A DNA stretch of 64,000 nucleotides from Arthrobacter sp. DNA4 (GCF_024362385.1 NZ_CP101466.1:1-64000); one strand, 5' to 3'. Shown: positions 20,054-30,647, numbered from the stretch's first letter. Made by a program: numbers and translations. Notes: generated from the letters alone by a model not told the origin.

Positions 20054-20691
20054 CCACAACCAAGATCCTTGTAGTGGATAACTACGACAGCTTCGTCTAC
20101 ACCCTGGTGGGCTACCTCCAGGAACTCGGTGCCGAGACCACGGTGGTCCGCAACGATGACGTCACCCTGGCCGAGGCCATCGAGCTTGCCAGTACCCGGG
20201 ACGGCGTCCTCATTTCCCCCGGTCCCGGAAATCCTGCGGAGGCGGGCGTCTGCATCGAGCTGATCAAGTGGTGCGGTGAGAACAGCGTTCCCATGTTCGG
20301 CGTGTGCCTGGGCCATCAGGCCCTGGCAGAGGCCTTCGGCGGCAAGGTGACCCACGCCCCCGAACTCATGCACGGCAAGACGTCCCAGGTGGAGCACATC
20401 GGCACCAGCGTGTTCGCCGGGCTCCCCTCCCCCGTCACTGCCACCCGCTACCACTCGCTGGCGGCGGTCCGGGAGTCCATTCCCGATGTTTTGGAAGTGA
20501 CGGCGCAGACCGCGTCCGGCGTGGTCATGGGGCTGCAGCACCGGACTGCACCGTTGTGCGGGGTGCAGTTCCATCCTGAATCGGTCCTCACCGAAGGCGG
20601 GTACCAGATGCTCGGCAACTGGCTGGAGTCGCTGGGCATGAAGGGCGCGGCCGCGCGGGCTGCGAAGCTGAGCCCGCTGATCCAGCACTAG
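20050..20691 (+). CDS. Aminodeoxychorismate/anthranilate synthase component II (glutamine amidotransferase)
   Basis: The 213-aa class I glutamine amidotransferase supplies ammonia for para-aminobenzoate (folate) or anthranilate (tryptophan) synthesis. It has the start ILVVDNYDSFVYTLVGYLQ, the oxyanion motif SPGPGNP, the nucleophile Cys in GVCLGHQ and the His-Glu pair in FHPES. The synthase large subunit is not in the window, so PabA versus TrpG cannot be decided. ATG 20050 overlaps the previous stop by 4 bases; the longer open frame upstream is spurious. Confidence 0.92.
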   Translation: MTTTKILVVDNYDSFVYTLVGYLQELGAETTVVRNDDVTLAEAIELASTRDGVLISPGPGNPAEAGVCIELIKWCGENSVPMFGVCLGHQALAEAFGGKVTHAPELMHGKTSQVEHIGTSVFAGLPSPVTATRYHSLAAVRESIPDVLEVTAQTASGVVMGLQHRTAPLCGVQFHPESVLTEGGYQMLGNWLESLGMKGAAARAAKLSPLIQH

Positions 20692-20718
20692 CAGGGCCCG
20701 CACCCGCCAGGCCGGGCG

Positions 20719-22731
20719 TCAGCCCTTCCTGGTCGGCTTCGGCGTCGGCGTCGGCGTTGCTGTCGGCGTGGGCGTTTCCGTGGGGGTTTCCGTGGGCGCC
20801 GGTGGTGGCGGCGGAGCCTTGGCCACCACGATGGTGATGGTCTTTCCCTGGTCGACGGCGGCGTTGACGGGGTCGCTCTGGTCCGTGACCCGGCCTGGCT
20901 CCACCTGTGAGTTTTCCGCCTCGACCACTGAAGCGACCAGGCCCCGTTCCTTCAGTGTGGCCTCGGCCTCTTCGCGGGTCATGCCGCGCAGTTCGGGGAC
21001 AACCACCTTGCCGGTGGAGACGATGAGCTCCACGCTGGTGCCGACGCCGACGCTTTGCCCCGGTGCCGGGTTGGAGGTGATGACGATTCCGGCGGGGACA
21101 GTGGCACTGTTGGCGGTGGTGGTTGACGGAGCGCCAACCAGCCCCACCTGGCGGAGGATGTCCCGTGCTGCTGCCTCGGTCTTGCCGGGGAGGCTGTCCG
21201 GGATCTTCACCGAGCTGGGGCCGTCAGAGACGTTGAGGATTACCTCGGCCCCCGGATCCAGGGAACCGCCCGCCGCCGGATCCGTCCCGATGGCGGTCCC
21301 CTTGGGCACCGTGTCGTTTGCCGACCTGGCGATCCTGGGGCGAAGGCCCGCGTTGTACAGTTCCTGGAGTGCAGCGGTTTCCGTCATGGACGCCACCGAT
21401 GGGATTGCTACCTTTGGCGGAGCGGGAGCTGGCCGGTTCACCGTTTGGTACAGCCACAGCCCGCCGCCCGCAAGAATCAGCAGGGTGAAGATCACCAGGG
21501 TGGCGATCCAGGCACGACGGCGGGACTTCTGGCGGGTGGACCGCTCGCCTTCGGGAGCGAGGCCAAGCGGGAGCGGACCGGCCCCGAAGGCATCCGCACC
21601 ATACCCATCCGGCCCGTGCCCATCCGAATCGTGCCCATCCGCCAGCTCCAGGGGAACCGCGGATCCGCCGTCGTCACCGAACAGGCTGGTGGCAGCCAAC
21701 CGCCCGGTGGGCGCGTCATCAAGGAAGCCTGCCCCCGCTGCGGCGAACGCCTCGGTGGGCGGCGCCGCCTGGGGTACGTGGTCATTCGGATCGGTGGGTG
21801 CCTCAGACGCCGGCACAGCCGGGACGGCCACTCCGGCCTTTGCAGCGCGCAGGGCACGCCGGAAGGCTGCCGCATCCTGGAAGCGGTCTGCGCGGTTCTT
21901 CTGCAGGGCCTTGGCGAGGACGGTGTCCAGTGCCGGTGACACCTCGGGGTTGAGGCTGCTGGCCGTCTCCGGGATTTCGCGGACGTGCTGGTAGGCCACG
22001 GAAACCGGGCTGTCCCCGACGAACGGCGGCCGCGAGGTCAGCATTTCGTAGAGCAGGCACGCGGCGGAATAGAGATCGCTGCGGGCGTCGACGGTTTCGC
22101 CCCGGGCCTGTTCCGGCGAGAGATACTGGGCCGTTCCCACCACTGCCTGGGTCTGCGTCATGGTGGCGGAGGAATCGGCGATGGCCCGCGCAATGCCGAA
22201 GTCCATCACCTTCACGGAGTTGGTGCCCGGGCAGTACATCACGTTGGCAGGCTTGATGTCCCGGTGCACAATGCCGGCCTTGTGGCTGTATTCGAGGGCT
22301 CCCAGGACGCCCAGGCAATAATCGATTGCCTGGCTGATAGTGACCTCGTTGGCGCGGATCAATTCGCGCAGGGTCCTGCCCTCCACGTATTCCATGACGA
22401 TGTACGGCACCCGCACGTCCTCGGCGGAACCGTCGTGGACCACGTGTTCCCCGGTGTCGAAAATCGCCACGATGGAGGGGTGGTTGAGGGCGGCCACCGC
22501 CTGCGCTTCACGTTTGAACCGTGCCTGGAACTGCGGATCCCGGGCCATGTCGGGCCGGAGCAGCTTGACGGCGACTGTCCTGCCCAGGCGGGTATCGGTG
22601 CCCTTGTAGACGTCCGCCATGCCGCCGCGGCCAATGAGGTTACCCAGCTCGTAGCGCCCGTTCAGGACACGCCGGTTGTCCACCGGCAGGCTGTCCTCCC
22701 GGTGCAACGGTGTGCGTGGTGACTCATTCAC
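20719..22731 (-). CDS. pknB: PASTA-domain serine/threonine kinase PknB
   Basis: This membrane kinase senses peptidoglycan fragments and controls growth and division. The 670-aa product has a kinase domain (about 26-290) with Lys56, HRD 156-158, DFG 177-179 and an activation loop rich in Thr. A Pro/Asp/Gly-rich juxtamembrane linker follows, then a transmembrane helix (about 407-427) and three extracellular PASTA repeats (about 440-640), with a Pro/Thr tail. M. tuberculosis PknB has four PASTA repeats. It starts at GTG 22731, 18 bases after the upstream kinase gene, and is last in the fhaA operon. Confidence 0.95.
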   Translation of the reverse strand: MNESPRTPLHREDSLPVDNRRVLNGRYELGNLIGRGGMADVYKGTDTRLGRTVAVKLLRPDMARDPQFQARFKREAQAVAALNHPSIVAIFDTGEHVVHDGSAEDVRVPYIVMEYVEGRTLRELIRANEVTISQAIDYCLGVLGALEYSHKAGIVHRDIKPANVMYCPGTNSVKVMDFGIARAIADSSATMTQTQAVVGTAQYLSPEQARGETVDARSDLYSAACLLYEMLTSRPPFVGDSPVSVAYQHVREIPETASSLNPEVSPALDTVLAKALQKNRADRFQDAAAFRRALRAAKAGVAVPAVPASEAPTDPNDHVPQAAPPTEAFAAAGAGFLDDAPTGRLAATSLFGDDGGSAVPLELADGHDSDGHGPDGYGADAFGAGPLPLGLAPEGERSTRQKSRRRAWIATLVIFTLLILAGGGLWLYQTVNRPAPAPPKVAIPSVASMTETAALQELYNAGLRPRIARSANDTVPKGTAIGTDPAAGGSLDPGAEVILNVSDGPSSVKIPDSLPGKTEAAARDILRQVGLVGAPSTTTANSATVPAGIVITSNPAPGQSVGVGTSVELIVSTGKVVVPELRGMTREEAEATLKERGLVASVVEAENSQVEPGRVTDQSDPVNAAVDQGKTITIVVAKAPPPPPAPTETPTETPTPTATPTPTPKPTRKG

Positions 22732-22749
22732 TGGTGGTGGTCCCGAGGC

Positions 22750-24480
22750 TTAAGGTGCGCAGGTCGGGGGCGTTCCCGCCGTTTGACCGGCCGCACAGGT
22801 TGCCAGGGGCGAGATGGGCGTTGGTCCCGCTACCGGGGACGAGGACGTGGGGGCAGGGCTTGGCGCCGCCGTGGTGGGCGCGGGGCTGGGAGCCGTGGCG
22901 TAGATGACGGTAATGAGCGAACCCTTGGGCACTGTCCCGGTGGGGTTGAGCTCCAGTACAGTACCGGGCGTCTCGGTGCTGCTCTCCTGCGGAAGGACGG
23001 TCACCTGGAGTCCCAGGCCTGCCAGCGCGGACTGGACCTGGCGGTAGTCCTTGCCGAGGTACGCGGCCGGTATTACGTTGACCGTGGCCTGGGTGGGCTG
23101 CGTGGTGGGTGTGGGCGTCGGCGTGCTGCGCGTCTGCGTGGGCGTGGCCGAGGCGCTGGTCCGCGTGGGCGTTGCGGACGACGGCGGTGCGCTGCTGGCG
23201 GTGGCGGTGGAGCTGGGGGTGACGGCCGTCGAGAAGAGCCCCACCTGGTTCAGGAGGAAGCCCACCAGGGCGAAGAGGAGCAGCAGGATCAGGGCCACCA
23301 AGGGCCAGGTCCACGGACTGCGTCCCTTGCGCCGGGGCTCATCGGAGGGCGCGTCGTCGTACGTTTCCTCCTCCTGGTCCCAGTTCCGCTCGGCAGCCAA
23401 TGCGTTGGCGCGGGCCAGCGGTCCCGGCGCACGCTCCCCGCCATGGGCTGATGCGCCGTGGGCGCTGGCAGCCATACCGGCGGCAGCGCCGGCCGCGGCC
23501 GCGCCCATCACCGGGAGCGCGGATGTGGCGGTGGGGGCGGAGTCACGCTGCGTGCCGATGACGCCCGTGGGGGCCGTGGCCGTGTCCACGGGTGCGGTGA
23601 TGGGGCCGGTTTCGGCGTCGAAAAGAAGCATGCCGGGCACCGCGGCACGGGCCGCTCCCACATCCCCGTTGCGGATGGCTTCCGCAGCTTCGGCGAGCTT
23701 GATGGCATTCGTAAGCCGGTCCTTGGGATCCTTGGCCAGCATCGACATCAGGAGCGCGCGGACCGGCGTGGGCAGGCTCTCCGGAAGGGGCGGCGGGGCG
23801 TCGTTCACCTGGGCCAGGGCAATGGCGATCTGCGATTCGCCGGAGAACGGGCGGTGGCCGCTAAGGCACTCGTATCCGATGACGCCCAGTGAGTAGATGT
23901 CCGACGAACCGGTGGCGGTCTGGCCCGTCGCCTGTTCGGGTGCCAGGTACTGGGCGGTTCCCATGACCTGCCCGGTCTGGGTGAGGGGCACCTGGTCGGC
24001 GAGGCGGGCGATGCCGAAGTCGGTGACCTTGACCCGGCCGTCAGGGGTGATCAGGAGGTTGCCGGGCTTGACGTCGCGGTGGACAAGGCCCTGGGCATGC
24101 GCAACGGCCAACGCGCGGGCGGTCTGCGCGATGATCGACAGCGTACGGTCCGGCGACAGCACCTGCTCGTGTTCGATGATGCTGCTCAGCGGCTGGCCCG
24201 GGACCAGTTCCATGACCAGGTAGGCTGAGCCCTCTTCTTCGCCGTAGTCGAAGACGTTGGCGATCCCCACGTGGTTCAGGAGGGCAGTGTGGCGGGCCTC
24301 GGCGCGGAAGCGCTGGAGGAATCCCGGGTCGCCGGTGTACTCCTCCTTCAGCACCTTGATGGCGACGATGCGGCCCAGGACGAGGTCTTTGGCCTTCCAG
24401 ACTTCCCCCATGCCGCCGATCGCAATCCGCGTGGTCAGCTGGAATCTGCCGCCGAGGGTGATTCCCGTTGTAGGCCTCAC
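22750..24480 (-). CDS. pknA: Serine/threonine kinase PknA-type with one PASTA-like domain
   Basis: This is the second kinase of the division operon. The 576-aa product has a kinase domain (about 12-265: Lys42, HRD 134-136, DFG 154-156), then an Ala-rich linker, a transmembrane helix (about 391-413) and a Ser/Thr/Pro-rich spacer. An extracellular PASTA-like unit follows (about 465-530), with a Pro-rich tail. M. tuberculosis PknA lacks PASTA, so this architecture is that of Arthrobacter-type relatives. The GTG overlaps the stop of pbpA by one GTGA unit, indicating coupling. Confidence 0.9.
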   Translation of the reverse strand: MRPTTGITLGGRFQLTTRIAIGGMGEVWKAKDLVLGRIVAIKVLKEEYTGDPGFLQRFRAEARHTALLNHVGIANVFDYGEEEGSAYLVMELVPGQPLSSIIEHEQVLSPDRTLSIIAQTARALAVAHAQGLVHRDVKPGNLLITPDGRVKVTDFGIARLADQVPLTQTGQVMGTAQYLAPEQATGQTATGSSDIYSLGVIGYECLSGHRPFSGESQIAIALAQVNDAPPPLPESLPTPVRALLMSMLAKDPKDRLTNAIKLAEAAEAIRNGDVGAARAAVPGMLLFDAETGPITAPVDTATAPTGVIGTQRDSAPTATSALPVMGAAAAGAAAGMAASAHGASAHGGERAPGPLARANALAAERNWDQEEETYDDAPSDEPRRKGRSPWTWPLVALILLLLFALVGFLLNQVGLFSTAVTPSSTATASSAPPSSATPTRTSASATPTQTRSTPTPTPTTQPTQATVNVIPAAYLGKDYRQVQSALAGLGLQVTVLPQESSTETPGTVLELNPTGTVPKGSLITVIYATAPSPAPTTAAPSPAPTSSSPVAGPTPISPLATCAAGQTAGTPPTCAP

Positions 24481-25937
24481 TTATTCAACACCGCCTCAAA
24501 AATCTTCTTCGCGTTAGGACTGGTCAGCTTTGCTCCCGCGTAGATGTCTACGCCTTCCATGACGATCGTGACGCTGACCTTGGGATTGTCAGCGGGGGCG
24601 AACCCGGTGAACCACGAGTTGTTGGTTCCGTTGCCGAGTTCGGCGGTGCCGGTCTTGCCCGCGACCTGCACGCCGGGCACCGCAGCACCCTTGGCGATAC
24701 CGTCCGTCACCACGCTGGTCATCCATTCGGTGATTTGCTTGGCGATCTCCGGGCTGGTGGATGTCCTGAGCTGGGCCGGCTGCGGCTCATCTATGACCCG
24801 CAGGTCCGGGGACCGCAGCGTTTTGACCAGGCTGGGCGCCATCTGGACGCCGCCGTTCGCGATGGCGTTCGTCATCATGTTCACCTGCAGCGGCGTCACC
24901 CGGACATCTTTCTGGCCGATGGCGGACTGGGCCAGGCCCGGCGCGTCCAGCTTGTCAGGGAAGCCGTTCCCCGTTGCGTGGCCAAGCTTCAGCTGGTTCC
25001 CGACGTCCTCGCCGAACCCAAACTTCTTGTACTGGGCGGCGATGGCGTCGCGGCCAAGGTCCAGGGCGATGCTGGCGAACGGGGTGTTGCAGGACTGCTG
25101 CAGGGCGAAGGCAAAACCGGCGGTGTCCCTGGTGTAGCAGTTGCCGCCGGCGTAGTTGGGAAGCTTGTACTGGATGCCATCGAAAGGCATCTCTGCCGGG
25201 TTGGGCAGGACGCTGTCCTTGTTGTACTTCCCCGACGCCAGGGCCGCGGCTGTGTCCACCAGTTTGAAGACCGATCCCGGGGCGAGGAGCTCGCCGGTGG
25301 GGCCGCTGACGTTCTGGTTCAGGTTGATGCCGGGGACCTTCACCAGTTCGTTCATGTTCGCGCTTTCGGCGGCGGCATCCTGCGTGGCGGCGAGGTTCGG
25401 GTTGTAGGACGGCTTGGATGCCATGGCCAGGATGGCACCGGTCTTGGGGTTGGTGACCACGATCGAGCCGCGCTGGCCGTCCGGGATCAGGCTGTAGGCA
25501 AGCTGCTGGATCTGGGGGTCGATGGTCAGTTCCACCGAGGCGCCCTTGGGCTGGTTGCCCAGGAAGAGCTGGCCCACCCGGTCCAGGAAGAGCTGGTCCG
25601 AGTTGCCTGCCAGTTCGGCGCCCATGGCCTGTTCAAGGCCCGTGGCCCCGTAGTTCTTCGAGAAGTAGCCGGTGATCCCGGCATACAGCTCCGGCTGGGC
25701 GTAGGTGCGCTGGAACTTGCAGGTCTCCGAGCCGGTCTCCACCGACTCGGCCACGGGAGTGCCGCCAACGATGATGGCGCCGCGGTCATTGCAGTAGTTC
25801 TGGAGAATGGCGCGCTGGTTCAGCGGATTGGTCTTGAGATCGTCGGCGCCCACCACCTGCACAAAGCTGATGGCGCCGAAGAGCAGCGCAAACATGGCCA
25901 CTGCGGCTACCCATGAGTGTCGGATTGCCTGGTTCAC
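24477..25937 (-). CDS. pbpA: Penicillin-binding protein PbpA (class B transpeptidase)
   Basis: PbpA crosslinks peptidoglycan, working with RodA/FtsW. The 486-aa product has an N-terminal membrane anchor (about 9-30), a dimerisation-type region and the transpeptidase domain. The domain carries SxxK with Ser222 (SVFK), SxN at 282-284 (SCN) and KTG at 428-430. It overlaps rodA and pknA by 4 bases each. Size and motifs match the short actinobacterial PbpA, with no PASTA. Confidence 0.95.
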   Translation of the reverse strand: MNQAIRHSWVAAVAMFALLFGAISFVQVVGADDLKTNPLNQRAILQNYCNDRGAIIVGGTPVAESVETGSETCKFQRTYAQPELYAGITGYFSKNYGATGLEQAMGAELAGNSDQLFLDRVGQLFLGNQPKGASVELTIDPQIQQLAYSLIPDGQRGSIVVTNPKTGAILAMASKPSYNPNLAATQDAAAESANMNELVKVPGINLNQNVSGPTGELLAPGSVFKLVDTAAALASGKYNKDSVLPNPAEMPFDGIQYKLPNYAGGNCYTRDTAGFAFALQQSCNTPFASIALDLGRDAIAAQYKKFGFGEDVGNQLKLGHATGNGFPDKLDAPGLAQSAIGQKDVRVTPLQVNMMTNAIANGGVQMAPSLVKTLRSPDLRVIDEPQPAQLRTSTSPEIAKQITEWMTSVVTDGIAKGAAVPGVQVAGKTGTAELGNGTNNSWFTGFAPADNPKVSVTIVMEGVDIYAGAKLTSPNAKKIFEAVLNK

Positions 25938-27322
25938 GCCTGCTTCACCGCCTCGGTTGGAGTGTCAATGCCGGTTGCCGCCGCCACGCCTGCGGGCGGG
26001 AGCGGAGTGGTATCCACGGGTCCGCGGGCGGTGTGCGAAATCATCAGGAGCAGTCCCACGATGATCCAGTTGGCCAGGAGGGACGATCCGCCGGCCGCGA
26101 GGAAGGGGGTGGTGAGCCCGGTCAACGGAATGAGCCGGGTGACGCCGCCGATGACCACGAAGCACTGGAGGGCGACCGCGAAGGAAAGGCCGCAGGCGAG
26201 GAGTTTCCCGAACGCGTCCCGGGTGCCCAGGGCGGCGCGGAAGCCACGGGTGATGAACAGCAGGTACAGCAGGACCACTGCGAACAGGCCGATCAACCCC
26301 AGTTCCTCGCCCAGTGAGGCGATGATCATGTCGCTGTTGGCGAAAGGGACAAGGTCCGGACGCCCCTGGCCAAGGCCGGTTCCCACCAGGCCGCCGTTGG
26401 CCATGCCGAACAGGCCTTCGATGACCTGCCGGCTGCCGTTCTCATAGACGTCGGGGGAGAAGGCGTTGAGCCAGCCGTAGACGCGCTGCTGGACGTGGGC
26501 GAACACCTGGGCCGCCACGAAGCCGCCGCCAATGATCAGGGCCAGCCCGATCACCACCCAGCTGATCCGGCTGGTGGCCACGTAGATCATGACGATGAAC
26601 AGGCCGAAGAACAACAGGGAGGAGCCCAGGTCGCGCTGGAAGATGAGCACGCCGATGCTGACCAGCCAGGCGGTGATCATGGGGCCCATGTCCTTAAACC
26701 GCGGGAACTGCATGGGGCCGATCTTGCGGCCGGTGAGCAGAATGAGGTCGCGGTTGGAGGACAGATACCCGGCGAAGAATATGGCCAGCGTAATCTTGGC
26801 GACTTCGCCGGGCTGGAACGTCATGGGACCGACCCTGATCCACACCCTCGCGCCCAGGATTTCGCCGGCGCTGATCCCCGGGACAAGCGGCAGGATCAGC
26901 AGCAGGGCCGAGGCTGCCAGCGAAATAAAGGTGAACCGGCGCAGGATGCGGTGGTCCTTGAGGAAGAAGACCACGGCGATGGCCACCGCCATGGCGATGA
27001 GGGTCCACCGGAGCTGGTTGTTGCCGGTGTCCTCGCCAGGCGCGTCAAGTCGATGGATCATTGCCAGACCCAGGCCGTTCAGGGCAACAACAATGGGAAG
27101 TATTACTGGATCGGCATATTTAGCACGGAACCGCAGGACGCCGTGGAACACCAGGGCGGCCACCGCCAGCAGGCTCGACTGGAACCAGAAATCGGAGTCG
27201 AAGGCCTTTTCCTGGTCCACGCCCACCATCATGTTGGCGCCGATGCCTACGGCAAGGGCCAGCAGCAGCAACGCAAGTTCCACGTTGCGGCGAGGCTTGG
27301 GCATGGTGCTTACCTGGCTCAT
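25934..27322 (-). CDS. rodA: RodA/FtsW family peptidoglycan glycosyltransferase
   Basis: This SEDS-family polymerase extends glycan strands from lipid II, paired with PbpA. The 462-aa product has about 12 membrane helices and conserved SEDS loops such as FQRDLGSSLLFFGLF and the C-terminal PLTGLTTPFLAAGGSS. ATG 27322 forms an ATGA overlap with the stop of pstP. The open frame continues upstream, but there it reads the pstP C-terminus out of frame. Confidence 0.93.
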   Translation of the reverse strand: MSQVSTMPKPRRNVELALLLLALAVGIGANMMVGVDQEKAFDSDFWFQSSLLAVAALVFHGVLRFRAKYADPVILPIVVALNGLGLAMIHRLDAPGEDTGNNQLRWTLIAMAVAIAVVFFLKDHRILRRFTFISLAASALLLILPLVPGISAGEILGARVWIRVGPMTFQPGEVAKITLAIFFAGYLSSNRDLILLTGRKIGPMQFPRFKDMGPMITAWLVSIGVLIFQRDLGSSLLFFGLFIVMIYVATSRISWVVIGLALIIGGGFVAAQVFAHVQQRVYGWLNAFSPDVYENGSRQVIEGLFGMANGGLVGTGLGQGRPDLVPFANSDMIIASLGEELGLIGLFAVVLLYLLFITRGFRAALGTRDAFGKLLACGLSFAVALQCFVVIGGVTRLIPLTGLTTPFLAAGGSSLLANWIIVGLLLMISHTARGPVDTTPLPPAGVAAATGIDTPTEAVKQA

Positions 27323-29028
27323 TTGGCCGCCTCGCAGGTGATGGTGGGAGTAGGTGAGGGTGACGGTGCAGACGGCGCCGGGGCAGGAGCGGACGCATCC
27401 GGTGCCGGTGGCGGCGCCGCTGCACTGGCAGGGGGCGCACTGCTGGAGGGTGCCGGGGCACTGGCGGACGCGGAAGGCTTGGGGCACTCTTCCTCGGGCG
27501 AAGTTGTCCCGGTGAGCTCCAGGTTCTTGACGATCCGCTGGGCGTCGTAGAGGTCATTGGCGGGAACCGTCTGGCGCACGCGCTGCTGCGAGAACGGCGG
27601 GAGGGAGTCCATCCGGATATCCGTCACTGCTTCGAGGGAGGAAAGCTGGATGGGACCCAGCCTCTGCGACACCCCGTTGTAGATGGCCACCCGGGAGTCG
27701 AACTCACCCACGTAGTAGCGGGTCTGCGTCCACGCGTAACCAAGCCAAAGGCCAACGGCCACCACAACCAGCACGGCGGCCGCGATGGACCAGGTCAACC
27801 AGCGGCGGGGACGCAGTGGCGGCAGGGTGTCTTCCCCGTCAGCCGGTTCCGCCTTGTGCGTGAGGAGCGTTGCTGCCCGACGGGCCACGGTACGGCCCGC
27901 GACGGTGGGGATGGAACCGGACTCTGCGGCAGCAGCGGCGGCGCCCACCAGCTCATGCGGGCGGGAGGCAAGTTCTTCGCGCAGGACCTCAGCGGAGAGG
28001 TGTTCCCCAAGGTGGGGGTCGGTGCCGCCGGAGTCAGCCGGGTTGGCGTCGCCGTCCCTGGCGTCGGCGCCGCCTGCCGATTCCTTGGCAGGCCCGGAGC
28101 CCGGCCTGGCAGCTCCGGATTCCGAACCGGCTGCCTCCTGGCCATCGGGCGGGGCGGCGGCAGCAGCCTGGGCCGCCGGGGAAGCATCCGCCGCGGCAGC
28201 GGGCCTGCTGCCCTGCACCGGGGGGACAATTTCGACGGCGGCCGTGCTGACGTCGTCGGGCGTTTCCTCCACGATGTCCACCATGACCACGGTGACGTTG
28301 TCCGGGGAACCGGCCTCGAGGGTCAGCTCAACAAGGGTTTCGGCGCACTCATGCAGGTTGTGGGTTTCGCGGACAGTCCGCTCCACGGCATGCGCGGCTA
28401 CGTAGTTCAGGCCATCCGAGCACAGCAGCCAGCGGTCCCCGGGCCGGGCATCCAGGGTGTCCAGGTCCAGCTCCGGGCTGGCGTCAACGTCACCCAGGAC
28501 GCGCATGAGGACGTTCTTGTGCGGGTGCGTTTCCGCTTCCTCAGGCCGCAGCCGGCCTTCGTCGATGAGCCGCTGGACGAAAGTGTGGTCCACGCTGACC
28601 TGCTTGAACTCGCCATCGCGGAGCCGGTAGGCGCGTGAGTCGCCGATGTGGGCGAAATGCAGTTTGCCATCCGCCAGCAGGAGCGCGGTGACGGTGGTGC
28701 CCATACCCGCGAGCTTGGGGTTGATGTGCACCAGTTCAGAGAGCAGGGAGTTGGCAGTTTGGATCTCGTCGGCCAAAACGGTCCCGGCGTCCTCGCCGTG
28801 GTCCGCGCTGTCCAGGTGGATCATGTCCAGGACGGTCGCGGCTGAGGCAACATCGCCGCCCGCGTGGCCGCCCATGCCATCCGCGACCACTGCGAGGTGG
28901 CGGCCGGCGTAGGCGGAATCGTCGTTCTTGGAACGGATCCGGCCGACGTCCGACCGCGCGGCGAAGCGCATGATGAGGGGCCGCTGAGCCGGACTCGAGC
29001 CGGTTGCGGGGTTTTCAGCCTCGGCCAC
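27319..29028 (-). CDS. pstP: PP2C-family serine/threonine phosphatase PstP
   Basis: PstP dephosphorylates PknA/PknB targets. The 569-aa product has a PP2C catalytic domain (about 20-255) with metal-binding motifs SDVGRIRSKNDD, ADGMGGHAGGD, IGDSRAYR and SPDNVTVV. A long disordered Ala/Pro/Gly linker (260-405), one transmembrane helix (about 410-432) and an extracellular part (433-510) with a Pro/Ser/Ala-rich tail follow. GTG 29028 is 2 bases after the fhaB stop. Its linker is longer than in mycobacterial PstP. Confidence 0.94.
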   Translation of the reverse strand: MAEAENPATGSSPAQRPLIMRFAARSDVGRIRSKNDDSAYAGRHLAVVADGMGGHAGGDVASAATVLDMIHLDSADHGEDAGTVLADEIQTANSLLSELVHINPKLAGMGTTVTALLLADGKLHFAHIGDSRAYRLRDGEFKQVSVDHTFVQRLIDEGRLRPEEAETHPHKNVLMRVLGDVDASPELDLDTLDARPGDRWLLCSDGLNYVAAHAVERTVRETHNLHECAETLVELTLEAGSPDNVTVVMVDIVEETPDDVSTAAVEIVPPVQGSRPAAAADASPAAQAAAAAPPDGQEAAGSESGAARPGSGPAKESAGGADARDGDANPADSGGTDPHLGEHLSAEVLREELASRPHELVGAAAAAAESGSIPTVAGRTVARRAATLLTHKAEPADGEDTLPPLRPRRWLTWSIAAAVLVVVAVGLWLGYAWTQTRYYVGEFDSRVAIYNGVSQRLGPIQLSSLEAVTDIRMDSLPPFSQQRVRQTVPANDLYDAQRIVKNLELTGTTSPEEECPKPSASASAPAPSSSAPPASAAAPPPAPDASAPAPAPSAPSPSPTPTITCEAAK

Positions 29029-29030
29029 AG

Positions 29031-29513
29031 TTACGGCCTCAATTCAATGACCGTCTTGCCGATTCTCACGGGTACCCCTGGCTCGACAGGCAGGGCACGG
29101 GTAAGTTGCTGGTCTCCCAGGTAGGTTCCGTTGGTGGAACCAAGATCTTCGATGAACCAGCGGCTGCCCTGCGGGAAGAGCCTGGCGTGGCGGCCGGAGG
29201 CGTAATCGTCCTCAAGGACCAAGGTGGCTTCCTGGGCGCGTCCCAGCAGGATGGGGCTGGCAGCCAGGGGCAGGGTCCGGCCCTTGAGCGGACCCTCGAG
29301 CACCACCAGTTGCCGGGCCTGCTGCTTAACAGGCTGTGGCGGCGCTTCAGCCAGTTCCGGGTTGCGCCGGAGCTGCCGGGCCGTGGGCGCGCCGGCGGCA
29401 GCCTTGCGGCCCAGCATCAGGTCCCGGCGCATGGCGGAGACGATGCTGAAGATCAGGACCCAGAGGAGCAGCAGGAAGCCGAACCGCAGCGCGGTGATGG
29501 TGAGGTCGCTCAT
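29031..29513 (-). CDS. fhaB: FHA domain protein FhaB
   Basis: FhaB (FipA) binds phosphothreonine and links kinase signalling to division proteins. The 160-aa product has one N-terminal membrane helix (about 8-26) and a C-terminal FHA domain (about 85-155) with LGRAQEA, SGRHARL and GSTNGTYLG, the motifs that contact phosphothreonine. It overlaps fhaA by 4 bases. Confidence 0.93.
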   Translation of the reverse strand: MSDLTITALRFGFLLLLWVLIFSIVSAMRRDLMLGRKAAAGAPTARQLRRNPELAEAPPQPVKQQARQLVVLEGPLKGRTLPLAASPILLGRAQEATLVLEDDYASGRHARLFPQGSRWFIEDLGSTNGTYLGDQQLTRALPVEPGVPVRIGKTVIELRP

Positions 29514-30253
29514 GCGTGGCCACCCTGGTTGGCAGGAAGCAGGCGGAAGATGATCTTTGTCCGTCCCATCGTGATGGTGGAGCCGTCTGTGAGTTCGGTG
29601 CTTCCGGAGACCTTCTGGCCGTTGACGTAGCTGCCATTGGTGGATCCCAGGTCCACGGCGCTGGTGACACCGTTGGCCGTGCGGATCTCCAGGTGGCGCC
29701 GGGAAACGCCCGTATCTTCGATGTGGATATCTGCCTCTGAGGACCGGCCCAGGACGATGGACGGGGCGTTGAGCGAATAGCGCTGGCCGTCAATGTCCAG
29801 CACCGGCTGGAGCCTGACAGGCTGCCGGCTCGGGGCCGCGGGAACGTTGGGCTGGGGCTTCGGCTGGGCGGCTCCGGATCCCTGGGACTTTTCGGTGGAG
29901 GAAGCTATTTCGAAATCGCCGGCGCGAAGTTCGGAGTCGCGCCGGAACGAAATGCGGACGGGGCCCTGGAGGGTGTAGCCCTGGCTGCGGACGTGGTTGA
30001 TGACCACGTCGCAGAGCTCTTCGGCCAGCGGCGTGCCCCATTCCTGCGCGCGGCCAAAGTCATCGTCACTGAGCTGGACGTCGAAAACGTTGGGTACCAG
30101 CGTGCGCCCGGCAGCCACCGTAAGGGCTTTGTGGTCCACCTCGCGGCGGAGACTGGCGATCTCAACGGGCTCAACCTGTGCTTTGGAACCGGTGGAGAAG
30201 ACACCGCGGACGGCCTTTTCAATGCCACGTTCAACCTTGTCCAGCAGACCCAT
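29510..30253 (-). CDS. fhaA: FHA domain protein FhaA
   Basis: FhaA is a phosphothreonine-binding regulator of peptidoglycan synthesis. The 247-aa product has an N-terminal DUF3662-type domain (about 1-125) and a C-terminal FHA domain (about 155-245) with LGRSSEADIHI, SRRHLEI and GSTNGSYVNG. ATG 30253 (MGLLDKVERGIEKAV) has an excellent upstream site GGAAAGGAGAAG. It leads the operon; its promoter lies in the gap before tRNA-Leu. It is shorter than M. tuberculosis FhaA, lacking most of the long linker. Confidence 0.93.
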   Translation of the reverse strand: MGLLDKVERGIEKAVRGVFSTGSKAQVEPVEIASLRREVDHKALTVAAGRTLVPNVFDVQLSDDDFGRAQEWGTPLAEELCDVVINHVRSQGYTLQGPVRISFRRDSELRAGDFEIASSTEKSQGSGAAQPKPQPNVPAAPSRQPVRLQPVLDIDGQRYSLNAPSIVLGRSSEADIHIEDTGVSRRHLEIRTANGVTSAVDLGSTNGSYVNGQKVSGSTELTDGSTITMGRTKIIFRLLPANQGGHA

Positions 30254-30647
30254 GGTTCTTCTCCTTTCCCCCCGGCTCCGGGGCAGTAGTTGTTGCTGGC
30301 CAGCACCTGCAGGGCAGTCCACCGATGTGCGGTGATGCCCGCGGGCAGTGGCCACTCCTACATCCGATACTAATGGCCAGCCCTGCGAATGACCTTAATC
30401 CACAACGGCCGGGCGCCGGCAAAGTTCGGATGCTTGACTGCTCCGGCCTGTTGCGGCGGGGAATGACGGACGCGGCCGATTGCCCGGTGATCCCTGCTTT
30501 TGCGCGGTTTTTTGCCTGGTGTGGAGGTATGCGGGGGCGTGGACGGGGGCCAATTGGTAATTTGCGGCATCTGTCCGTTATGCTTGATCTCGCTGCTTTT
30601 ACGAGGCGCGGAACGGGAAACCGGCCCCGCTGAGTGGAAGAAGTTGC
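30254..30647. promoter_or_regulatory. Divergent spacer between fhaA and tRNA-Leu
   Basis: This 394-base gap has no convincing gene. It must hold the promoter of the fhaA-pknB operon (minus) and that of tRNA-Leu (plus). The only recognisable element is a -10-like TATGCT at 30579-30584 with a weak -35 TTGGTA at 30554-30559, facing tRNA-Leu. No clear promoter hexamers were found for fhaA. Confidence 0.4.
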
